From JAIUZI01 sp041594355 (GTDB lineage: Bacteria; Pseudomonadota; Alphaproteobacteria; Rhodobacterales; Rhodobacteraceae): a DNA stretch of 22,235 nucleotides. Below, in pieces: positions 1 to 6,522 of the stretch (the first letter of the stretch is position 1; the number at the start of each line of letters is the position of its first letter). The notes under the pieces were generated by a model, which was given only the letters and a program-made list of their open reading frames with translations, searched no databases and was not told the DNA's origin. The stretch spans positions 1-22,235 of the forward strand of contig JBFHMM010000036.1 in the NCBI GenBank assembly GCA_041594355.1. Reading direction: 5' to 3'. Position numbers and translations under genes: made by a program.

Positions 1-277
1 CCCTGCGAGCTTCGAAATATCTCGGTCGCGCGATCTGGCGAAACTGGAGCGGATACCACCGCCGAAGCCGCGTCGAGACGAAGATGCACTGCATGAAACT
101 GCTGGCGCAGCGCCTCATGGCGCGGGACTTCGACCGTCAGGTCGCGGAAGTCCAGGTCCGCATCGCCGTCATGAATGGATACACCGCCCTTGGCATCCCT
201 GTCACAAAGCCCGAGGGATCAATCCGTCCGGGGAAAGGGGAACCGCGGGTATCACAAGCTTTGTCCAACAGAGCCCC
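1..277 (+). mobile_element. Right end of an IS5-type insertion sequence, cut by the window edge
   Basis: The first ~240 bases encode the C-terminal end of an IS5-type transposase. They are followed at about 259-276 by a motif (ctttgtccaacagagccc) that resembles the terminal inverted repeats of IS5 elements, whose outer ends read like GGGCTnTGTTGnACAAA. The element boundary is therefore placed near 276. The left end and the matching inverted repeat lie outside the window, so a target duplication cannot be verified. The neighbouring ettA gene ends at 310, only about 33 bp away, so the element sits directly downstream of ettA. The boundary is inferred from motif resemblance. Confidence 0.6.
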
Positions 278-320
278 TTCAGGCTTCAACGCGTGCGCCA
301 ATTACTACGCTAGCGGGTGA
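3..320 (+). CDS. IS5-family transposase, C-terminal part (5' end outside window)
   Basis: Reading frame 3 is open from the window edge to a TGA at 318-320. The stretch YHRRSRVETKMHCMKLLAQR, followed by LMARDFDRQVAEVQVRIAVM, is typical of the C-terminal part of the DDE domain in IS5-type transposases. The glutamate of the YxxRSxVET motif is probably the catalytic E. The last ~25 residues run through the presumed terminal inverted repeat into flanking DNA, so the native stop may have been lost or the element may use a stop outside its end. The N-terminal catalytic aspartates are not in the window, so activity cannot be judged. Confidence 0.7.
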   Translation: MRASKYLGRAIWRNWSGYHRRSRVETKMHCMKLLAQRLMARDFDRQVAEVQVRIAVMNGYTALGIPVTKPEGSIRPGKGEPRVSQALSNRAPSGFNACANYYASG

Positions 321-1959
321 ACTTCTTGAACTTCATCCGCGTGGGCTCGACATCGCCCAGCCGCCGTTTCTTGTCCTCTTCGTAGTCTTCGAAGTTGCCT
401 TCGAACCATTCCACGTGGGCGTCGCCCTCGAAGGCCAGGATGTGGGTGCAGATGCGGTCGAGGAAGAAGCGGTCGTGGGAGATGACCACGGCACAGCCGG
501 CAAAATCGACCAGCGCGTCTTCGAGCGCGCGGAGGGTTTCAACGTCCAGGTCGTTGGTCGGCTCATCCAGCAGCAGCACGTTGCCGCCTTCCTTGAGCAG
601 CCGGGCCATATGCACCCGGTTGCGTTCACCGCCCGACAACAAGCCCACCTTCTTTTGCTGATCGCCGCCCTTGAAGTTGAACGACGAGCAGTAGGCGCGC
701 GAGTTGACCTGGGCGTCGCCCAGCTCGATCACCTCGGCGCCGCCGGTGATGGCCTCCCAGACGGTGTCGTCATCCTTCAGGTCGTCGCGCGACTGGTCGA
801 CATAGGACAGTTTCACCGTGTCGCCATAGGTGACCGTGCCCTCGTCGGGCTGTTCCTGCCCGGTCAGCATGCGGAACAGGGTCGATTTACCTGCGCCGTT
901 GGGGCCGATGACGCCGACGATGCCGCCCGGCGGCAGGGCAAAGGACAGGTTCTCGACCAGCTGCTTGTCACCGTAGTGCTTGGCCAGCCCCTCGACCTCG
1001 ATCACCTTGCCGCCCAGGCGCGGGCCGTTGGGGATGACGATCTGCGCGCGGCTCAGTTTTTCGCGTTCGGACTGGGCGGCCAGATCGTTGTAGGCGTTGA
1101 TCCGGGCCTTGGACTTGGCCTGGCGCGCCTTTTGCCCCTGCCGCATCCATTCCAGTTCGCGCTCCAGTGTCTTCTGGCGGGATTTGTCCTCGCGCGCTTC
1201 CTGCTCCAGCCGCTTGGCCTTTTGTTCCAGCCAGGCCGAATAATTGCCTTCGTAGGGGATGCCGCGACCGCGGTCGAGTTCGAGGATCCAGCCAGTGATG
1301 TCATCGAGGAAATAGCGGTCGTGGGTGACGATCAGGATGGTGCCCTTGTAGTCGATCAGGTGCTGTTGCAGCCAGGCGATGGTTTCAGCGTCCAGGTGGT
1401 TGGTCGGTTCGTCCAGAAGCAACATGTCGGGCGCTTCGAGCAGCAGTTTGCAGAGCGCCACGCGGCGTTTCTCGCCGCCCGAGAGGTTGGCGATCTCGGC
1501 GTCGTCGGGGGGGCAGCGCAGCGCCTCCATGCTGACGTCGATCTGGCTGTCGAGATCCCACAGGTTCTCGGCGTCGATCTTGTCCTGCAGCTGGGCCATC
1601 TCCTCGGCGGTTTCGTCCGAGTAGTTCATCGCCAGTTCGTTGTACTTGTCGAGAATGGCCTTCTTTTCGGCCACGCCCAGCATGACGTTTTCCCGCACGC
1701 TCAGGCTTTCGTCCAGCTGCGGTTCCTGCGGCAGGTAGCCGACCTTTGCGCCCTCGGCGGCCCAGGCTTCGCCGGTGTAATCCTTGTCGAGACCGGCCAT
1801 GATCTTCATCAGGGTCGATTTACCGGCGCCGTTGACGCCGACAACGCCGATCTTCACGCCGGGCAGAAAGCTGAGGTGGATGTTTTCAAAGCATTTCTTG
1901 CCGCCGGGGTAGGTCTTGGACACACCCTGCATGTGGTAGACATATTGGTAAGCGGCCAT
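310..1959 (-). CDS. ettA: Energy-dependent translational throttle protein EttA (ABC-F ATPase)
   Basis: A soluble ABC-F family ATPase of 549 aa, close to the usual ~555. It has two ABC domains on one chain and no membrane segments. The first has Walker A GVNGAGKST (41-49), signature LSGGE (159-163) and Walker B LLLDEPTNHLD (180-190). The second has GPNGAGKST (352-360), LSGGERNRVH (441-450) and LLLDEPTNDLD (~462-472). Between them, about 240-310, is the charged linker that in EttA contacts P-site tRNA. The family binds the ribosomal E site and gates the first elongation step according to ADP/ATP ratio. The ATG at 1959 is preceded by GGAG at good spacing. The stop is TAG. The gene is monocistronic and abuts an IS5-type remnant downstream. 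The identification as EttA rather than another ABC-F rests on the MAAYQYVYHM start, length and linker. Confidence 0.95.
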   Translation of the reverse strand: MAAYQYVYHMQGVSKTYPGGKKCFENIHLSFLPGVKIGVVGVNGAGKSTLMKIMAGLDKDYTGEAWAAEGAKVGYLPQEPQLDESLSVRENVMLGVAEKKAILDKYNELAMNYSDETAEEMAQLQDKIDAENLWDLDSQIDVSMEALRCPPDDAEIANLSGGEKRRVALCKLLLEAPDMLLLDEPTNHLDAETIAWLQQHLIDYKGTILIVTHDRYFLDDITGWILELDRGRGIPYEGNYSAWLEQKAKRLEQEAREDKSRQKTLERELEWMRQGQKARQAKSKARINAYNDLAAQSEREKLSRAQIVIPNGPRLGGKVIEVEGLAKHYGDKQLVENLSFALPPGGIVGVIGPNGAGKSTLFRMLTGQEQPDEGTVTYGDTVKLSYVDQSRDDLKDDDTVWEAITGGAEVIELGDAQVNSRAYCSSFNFKGGDQQKKVGLLSGGERNRVHMARLLKEGGNVLLLDEPTNDLDVETLRALEDALVDFAGCAVVISHDRFFLDRICTHILAFEGDAHVEWFEGNFEDYEEDKKRRLGDVEPTRMKFKKFTR

Positions 1960-2109
1960 GGGTCAGCTCCGATTTCCTGAGATTCTGCGCAGTTGTGCTG
2001 TCTAGCCACAGATCGGGCCAAGGGCAATATCTGTGAACTGGGCCACAATCAGGCCGGTGCGGATTCGCTGGGGTGGCGGCGATATTTGTTACAACGGGTG
2101 AGTGAGAAC

Positions 2110-2642
2110 ATGGCCGAAAGAGGAAAACTGACCGACAAGGGCTTGACCATCAAGCACAAGAAGCTGAAGGGAGAAACGCTGGCCGAGGTGGACAAGGACC
2201 GCAAGAAGAACGGCTGTGTCGCCCCCAACGACAAATCGCAGAAGTTCTATGCGGGGACGGCGGTCACGGTGGAGCTGACGAGTCGGTACCGAGGTCTGGT
2301 ATCCCGGCGGCATGCACATCCTGAGCCACCAGATCATCGCCAACCCGCAGCTGAGCAGGCCCGAGGCGATTGTCAGCGCCGAGATCAAGGTCTGTGTTCC
2401 CGACAAGCTGGGTAGCCTGTCGTCGGCGGCCAACAAGGAGTGGAAGCGGTTTTATCAAGAGCGTCTTAAACACGAGAAGAAACACGTGGCCGACGGGGTG
2501 AAAGTGGCGCAGCAGATGCTGAACGACCTGACCGTGCTGTCGGTGACGATGAAGACCGAAGACGGTGAACGAGGCGGCGATGAAGAAGCCGGACAGTCAG
2601 ACCGGGCATGGCAGCGTCAAGCTGAAGACATCCGTGGAGTGA
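2110..2642 (+). pseudogene. Frameshifted gene for an HExxH-containing protein, possibly DUF922-like
   Basis: Three reading frames join into one plausible protein of about 177 aa. Frame 1 runs from ATG 2110 (MAERGKLTDKG...) to about 2280 (AVTVELT). Frame 2 takes over at about 2282 (VGTEVWYPGGMHILSHQIIA...) and contains HEKKH near 2472-2486. Frame 3 takes over near 2562 (TVNEAAMKKPDSQTG...) and stops at TGA 2640-2642. Each switch is a +1 shift, equivalent to one inserted base. The HEKKH sits in a helix-like context (YQERLKHEKKHVADGVKVAQ), as in DUF922 putative zinc proteases, but no signal peptide is visible and the family call is tentative. A single sequencing error would not explain both shifts. 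Transcribed divergently from ettA across ~150 bp. Confidence 0.6.
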
Positions 2643-2720
2643 TGGGCTCTGCCCGAGGGGATCGAGGCGGACCGAAGCACCCCGGCCGCGAGGGCGACCG
2701 GGCGTGGTGTCCTGCGGGCG

Positions 2721-3695
2721 CTAGGACAGGGACCGTTCGGTTTCCCGCAGGCGCAGGTCCGATGCCGGGTCCGGATTGCTCAGCTGCCGCATCATCTGGT
2801 CGATGAAGCTGACGGGATCCTTGCCGAAGAACAACGCGGGTTTGACGATTTCGCGCAGGCTGATGTCGACCTCTACCGGTTCGCCATTCCGGTAGACCAG
2901 ACCAAGCCGGTAAAGCGCATCGTCGATGGCGCGCAGGAGGGCGCCCGTCTCCGCCGCCGCCTCTCGTGCGACCGCGATCCCGAAAACGCCGCTGCCGAAG
3001 TAGGCGATGAATGGTGACCCTAAACCGCAGAACGCGTCCGAGATCGCCTCGCTAATGTCGGTGATCTGGTCGCAGAACTCGCGCCCGCCGCACCGTTCGT
3101 AGATGTCGGCGATATTGGTCACGGTCACGATGAGCAATGCGGTGCGATGGAAGCTCATCCGGCCCATCTGCTTGAGGTAGCTTTCGAAAGCGTGGACCCG
3201 GATGACACCGTCGACGTCATCTATCGGCAACGGATCGGACAGATCGTGGATCTTGTCAGACTGCGCTGTCTGCTCGTACGGGCGCGCTTCGGCAAAGGAG
3301 CGTTCCAGCTCGGCGACCTGGAAGGCGGCTTTTTCCGCCAGAGCGATCCGGTGTTTCAGTTCAAGGAAATCGAAAGGTTTGGTCAGGTAGTCCGTCGCGC
3401 CGGCGACAAAGGCCTTGTTCACATGTGCCTTGTCCGACATCGCCGTGGTCATGATGATCGGCGTGTAGCGGTATTGCGGGATTTCCCGGATTTTCTGACA
3501 CAGCTCGATTCCGGTTATACCCGGCATCTGGATGTCGAGCAGGAAGGCTTCGAACCTTTCGCCCGACGTTTCGATAATCTCCAGCGCCTTGGCGCCGGAA
3601 GCCGCCGTCGTGACGTAGTGATTTTCAAGCTGATGTAGCGACAAAGAAATCAGCTCCAAGATATCCGGTTCGTCGTCGACCAAGAGAACCTTCAT
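2721..3695 (-). CDS. Response regulator with receiver domain and degenerate GGDEF-like output domain
   Basis: A 324-aa protein. Residues 1-120 form a CheY-like receiver with the acidic pair D7-D8, phospho-acceptor D54 (FLLDIQMPG), T84 and K106 (TKPFDF). A short coiled linker (~112-140) leads to a C-terminal domain (~165-300) whose order of strands and helices resembles a diguanylate cyclase fold. Where GGDEF is expected the sequence reads FGSGVFGI (233-240), so the metal-binding and catalytic residues are absent. It is therefore probably not a cyclase; it could bind a partner or nucleotide, but this is inference. No cognate histidine kinase lies nearby. The ATG at 3695 has a GAGG ribosome binding site about 7 nt upstream. 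The stop is TAG. The upstream region is unusually AT-rich and may hold its promoter. Confidence 0.85.
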   Translation of the reverse strand: MKVLLVDDEPDILELISLSLHQLENHYVTTAASGAKALEIIETSGERFEAFLLDIQMPGITGIELCQKIREIPQYRYTPIIMTTAMSDKAHVNKAFVAGATDYLTKPFDFLELKHRIALAEKAAFQVAELERSFAEARPYEQTAQSDKIHDLSDPLPIDDVDGVIRVHAFESYLKQMGRMSFHRTALLIVTVTNIADIYERCGGREFCDQITDISEAISDAFCGLGSPFIAYFGSGVFGIAVAREAAAETGALLRAIDDALYRLGLVYRNGEPVEVDISLREIVKPALFFGKDPVSFIDQMMRQLSNPDPASDLRLRETERSLS

Positions 3696-4136
3696 TTCCG
3701 CATCCTCGATTGTTATTGCTCATAGGCAACTCTCTCTCCCCAGAGTTGAATGATGGCCGCCTGAGTGATGTAAGGGAAGCGGCGGGGCGGGAGCGTTGCG
3801 CAGATCGGGAAAAGGGTGGACCTATGAGAGTTGCTGCAAATGTTCGCGTTGAGTGTCGGGTATTATTTAAAATATTGTTCATAAGTATATTATTTTACTT
3901 CTAGAAAGACCAGTCGGGGGCGTTGGCGCGGGGGGGTGCCTGCCCTCAGTGTGATGCAGGTGCAACACTGGAGGGAAAACCGCGCCGATGCCGCCGGGAG
4001 TTTTCACAAGCCTGCCAATGGAATTCGAGGTTACTCACGTTCTGATTGACCGTACTGACGGACCGTACCGAGGCTCGCCCCCCCATGCACGCGCCCCAGG
4101 GGCGACAGGACGGTGCCTGCGGTGCGATCCGTGGTT
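3696..4136. other. Gene-free region with an AT-rich island
   Basis: About 440 bp without a supportable gene between the response regulator and the broken aminotransferase. Positions 3861-3908 are strikingly AT-rich (runs such as tattatttaaaatattg and agtatattattttac) in an otherwise GC-rich window. Several -10-like hexamers occur on both strands, but I could not pair one with a good -35, so no promoter is assigned. The octamer gaccgtac occurs twice close together near 4048-4074. The island could be the response regulator promoter region or a scar of foreign DNA. Confidence 0.4.
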
Positions 4137-4481
4137 TTACTGCCGCTTTTCGAAGAACACCTGTGCATAGGGGTCGTCGTTGAAGCGGTCGATCTCGGTC
4201 CAGTCGAGCCGGCGGAACATGGCGACGGTCTTGGCGGCCAGGTCCTCGGACCGGTGGGTGCGGAAATGCAGCCGGTAGCCAAAGGTCGCCTTGTGCATCT
4301 GCCCCTTCGTCCTGGCCAGGGCGCGCGGGTTGGGCTGGCCGATGTTCGAAACCATCGCCCCCCAGGAGCCGTCGATATAGCGTTTGCCCGTCTCGTCGAT
4401 CAGGTAAATGCCCTCGCCATAGTCCAGAAACGGACGCGGGTTGCGGGACTGGCAGAACAGGTAGCTGGGAGCGTCGGTCAC
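4137..4481 (-). pseudogene. Class III aminotransferase, N-terminal fragment
   Basis: Starts at GTG 4481, whose GTGA would overlap the stop of the upstream ABC ATPase by 4 bp if the ATPase frame were intact. The ~114-aa product begins like a pyridoxal-phosphate class III aminotransferase: NPRPFLDYGEGIYLIDETGK, then RYIDGSWGAMVSNIGQPNPR (start of the domain) and RSEDLAAKTVAM. After about residue 90 the homology stops and a short tail ending DPYAQVFFEKRQ leads to TAA. I do not recognise this tail. The large PLP-binding domain with its lysine is missing, so this is a 3'-deleted remnant of a gene that would be ~430-450 aa. Its position at the end of an amino acid uptake operon suggests the transported substrate was its amino donor. 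Confidence 0.7.
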
Positions 4482-4821
4482 TTGGCACCTTTGAGATGGT
4501 GGCGCAGGAATTCGCGTGTGCGCTCCTTGGTGGGGGGGGAACAGCACCTCGGGCGGGCCTTCCTCGACCACCACGCCCTTGTCGCTGAACAGCACGCGAT
4601 CGCAGACCCAGGCCGCGAAATCCATCTCGTGGGTCACGATGATCATGGTCATGTGCTCTTCGGCGAGCTGTTTCATCACCCTGTTCACCTCTTCCACCGG
4701 GTCGTGGTCCAGTGCCGAGGTGGCCGCGACGGACGGTCAGGTTGAAGTCCTTGAGCACCTAACGCGTGCCAAAAGATTTCTGGGCGTGCCTGATTTCGTC
4801 AAATTCTGTGTGTTCGGTCAT
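4478..4821 (-). pseudogene. Amino acid ABC transporter ATP-binding protein, broken
   Basis: The N-terminus reads from ATG 4821 (MTEHTEFDEIRHAQKSFGTR), meets an in-frame TAG at codon 21, and continues VLKDFNLTVRRG. The text then jumps to SALDHDPVEEVNRVMKQLAE, in a different frame, and EHMTMIIVTHEMDFAAWVCD, which is the region just after Walker B and the H-loop. Everything from Walker A to the ABC signature has been deleted, roughly 130-140 codons compared with the ~250-aa family. Near the 3' end a run of eight G (plus strand 4532-4539) shifts the frame. With seven, the product would end ...RTREFLRHHLKGAK and overlap the aminotransferase start by GTGA. The gene is therefore inactivated at least four ways: amber codon, internal deletion, frame change at the deletion, and homopolymer slip. 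Confidence 0.8.
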
Positions 4822-5587
4822 GTACGCTCTCTGGGCCCAGGGATATGGAAATACGGCGTTCGATCCGGCGCAGCACCCATTCCATGTCAAGGTTGACAAC
4901 CTACAGCGTCCGGCCTTTTTCCGGAATCATATCGTCACACGAATATCCCGAGAACGCCGAAGGCGTGGCAGGGTGTTCGTGTCACAAGTTGAAGGCCGGG
5001 CGCTTTAGAAGAAGGCGGCGGCGAGGATGCAGAGTTCGAACGGGCGGCAGGTCTTGCCGATCACCCGCTGCGCCGACAGCGTCAGTTCGCTGACCCCGAT
5101 CACCGAGACCAGCGCGCTGTCTTTCCACCGCGCGATCATGTTGTTGCCGATCGGCGGAATCACGTCGCGCACCGCGTGCGGGATCACCACCTTGCGCAGC
5201 GTCCCGCCCCGGCTCAGGCTCAGCCTGCGCGCGGCCTCCATCTGGCCCTTGTCCACCGCCAGGATCGCGGTCCGGATCAGTTCCGAGTTGTAGACCCCGA
5301 AATGCAGCCCCAGCCCGATCACCCCGGCCTGAAAGGCATCCAGCTGAATGCCGACCTGCGGCCCAACGAAATACAGGATGAACAGCTGGATCAGGCCCGG
5401 CGTGCCGCGAAACACGCTGACATAGGCCGCGCCCAGATACCGAAGGGCCGCAAAGCGCGCCAACCGCGCCGCGGCGCCCAGCCTGCCGCGGATCAGCCCC
5501 AACAGTTTGGTCAGTACCTAAAGAAGGATGGTGACCCAGGCCGCCCAGAGAAAACGGATAGACCTTCAGCATTAGTTCCAGAGCCAT
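4799..5587 (-). pseudogene. Polar amino acid ABC transporter permease, broken and interrupted by a palindromic element
   Basis: The start at ATG 5587 (MALELMLKVYPF) is followed by an extra T that shifts the frame. In the restored frame (FLWAAWVTILL) there is a TAG near 5519, then a long open stretch GLIRGRLGAAARLARFAALR to about 5010. That stretch includes SVFRGTPGLIQLFILYFVGP and the permease cytoplasmic EAA loop (EAARRLSLSRGG...IPHAVRDVIPPIGNN). The frame stops at the edge of a 102-bp inserted palindromic element (4904-5005). Beyond it, in the frame restored by removing the insert plus one TA, the C-terminal helix resumes (VNLDMEWVLRRIERRISISL) and ends at TGA 4799-4801, overlapping the ATPase start. 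A second permease gene, usual in such operons, was not found. Confidence 0.8.
4902..5007 (+). mobile_element. 102-bp MITE-like palindromic element, copy 1, with TA at both ends
   Basis: The element occupies 4904-5005 between two TA dinucleotides (4902-4903 and 5006-5007). Its ends are imperfect inverted repeats: cagcgtccggcctt at the left, and ggccgggcgctt at the right, which reads aagcgcccggcctt on the other strand. Internally acacgaatatccc and agggtgttcgtgt are also inverted, and a tight hairpin acgccgaaggcgt sits in the centre, so nearly the whole unit can fold on itself. It matches the copy at 8758-8863 without gaps; across 108 aligned bases there are 7 differences. It encodes no protein. 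TA flanks and inverted ends fit an IS630/mariner-type non-autonomous element. This copy interrupts a permease gene. Confidence 0.8.
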
Positions 5588-5680
5588 TAGCCGCTCTTTC
5601 TGGGGCTCGTCTGGAGGCACAGAGCACACACCCGATACGGGCGGCGACCGGTTACCGGCATCTTGTCAGGGATAATCGCG

Positions 5681-5743
5681 CCGGGCCATGGCCCGGACGG
5701 AAACAGCCCCGCCGCCCGGCCGGGCGGCGGGGCTGTTTCCGTC
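5681..5743 (-). terminator. Two adjoining perfect palindromes directly after the binding-protein stop
   Basis: Positions 5696-5743 form a 48-bp uninterrupted perfect palindrome: arms begin gacggaaacagccccgccgc and mirror themselves with no spacer, the centre falling between 5719 and 5720. It starts immediately next to the binding-protein stop codon (5744-5746). A second perfect 16-bp palindrome, ccgggccatggcccgg, covers 5681-5696 and touches it. In an operon this position usually holds an RNA hairpin that stabilises or terminates the binding-protein message, giving it more transcript than the permease. No U-run follows in the minus direction, so a stabiliser or attenuator is as likely as a full terminator. 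Confidence 0.7.
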
Positions 5744-6457
5744 TCAGCGGATGTCCGCGCCTATGCAATTGTCGGCAAAGGCCAGATTGGTGCTGTCGTC
5801 CATCATCGAATCGAGCACCGCCTGCATGGTTGCGGCCAGTTCCGGGTTGCCCTCGCGGATGGCGATGTCGGCGTCAAAGGGTCGGTGGTCGTCTGGTCGC
5901 CGAACATTTAAAACGCCTGCCCTTTTCGGTCATCGCCAGGATAGCGGCGATCGATACATTGACGATCGCGTCGGCACGGCCGTTTTCCAGTTCCAGCAGC
6001 AGTTCGGGCAGCCCCTTCCAGGTGTCGATGTCATAGCCCTTTTCGCGGGCCCGATCTCCGCGGGTTGCACCCGGCGTCAGCCCGGCCTTCTTGCCCTCCG
6101 GTTCCTCAATGTTGCCGATACCCGAGCCCGGCTTGGCAAAAATCGCGCTTGTTCGAGTATTCGCGGCCGACGAAATCGGCCACTTCGTCGCGCTCGGCGG
6201 TGATGGTCATCGAGCCGACGACGGCGTCGTGGTGACGATTTCCGCCTCCATCGCCATGCGCTTGGCGATCTCTGTGCCGATGGCGGGGTCGAACCCGACC
6301 ACCTGCGTTTCATCGTGGACGAAGTGAAACGGAGGATAGGTTCCGGACATGGCGATGTGGATGACTCCTTTTCCCTCAGATCGTTCAGCTCTTCTGCGGT
6401 GGCGGCGGTCAGCCCTACAACCGCAAGCCCGGCGGCGGCAATCGCGATGCGTTGACA
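5744..6457 (-). pseudogene. Amino acid ABC transporter periplasmic binding protein (SBP family 3), broken
   Basis: Pieces of a family 3 solute-binding protein are recognisable in successive frames. A hydrophobic export signal reads RIAIAAAGLAVVGLTAATAE. Next comes VIHIAMSGTYPPFHFVHDET, then VGFDPAIGTEIAKRMAMEAE and, after a gap, DAVVGSMTITAERDEVADFV. The rest includes GIGNIEEPEGKKAGLTPGAT, WKGLPELLLELENGRADAIV and finally NPELAATMQAVLDSMMDDST, ending NCIGADIR and TGA (5744-5746). At least four lesions separate them: a shift near 6355, a ~15-codon deletion after EIVTT near 6235, a 2-nt loss near 6143, and shifts plus a TAA near 5905-5875. No credible start codon is left; the 5' end lies against nadD. 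The gene would have led the transporter operon. The substrate cannot be named. Confidence 0.8.
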
Positions 6458-6522
6458 GGGGCGCGGCGGGGGGCGACAAACGCGCGATGTCCCGCGCGGG
6501 GCGAAGCACAGGGAACAATTAC

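Noticed and set aside
175..1980. A 601-codon open frame on the plus strand opposite ettA
   Set aside because: It is the antisense shadow of ettA in GC-rich DNA; it has no recognisable motifs, while the minus strand shows full ABC-F signatures.
4137..4210. The odd tail LDWTEIDRFNDDPYAQVFFE of the aminotransferase remnant as the end of a YciI-like protein
   Set aside because: The likeness is limited to a DPYAQ-type motif and is too short to support.
4478..5587. TAG read as a sense codon (amber recoding) in the transporter genes
   Set aside because: ettA and the response regulator use TAG as their normal stop, and the same genes also carry frameshifts and deletions, so plain pseudogenes are the simpler explanation.
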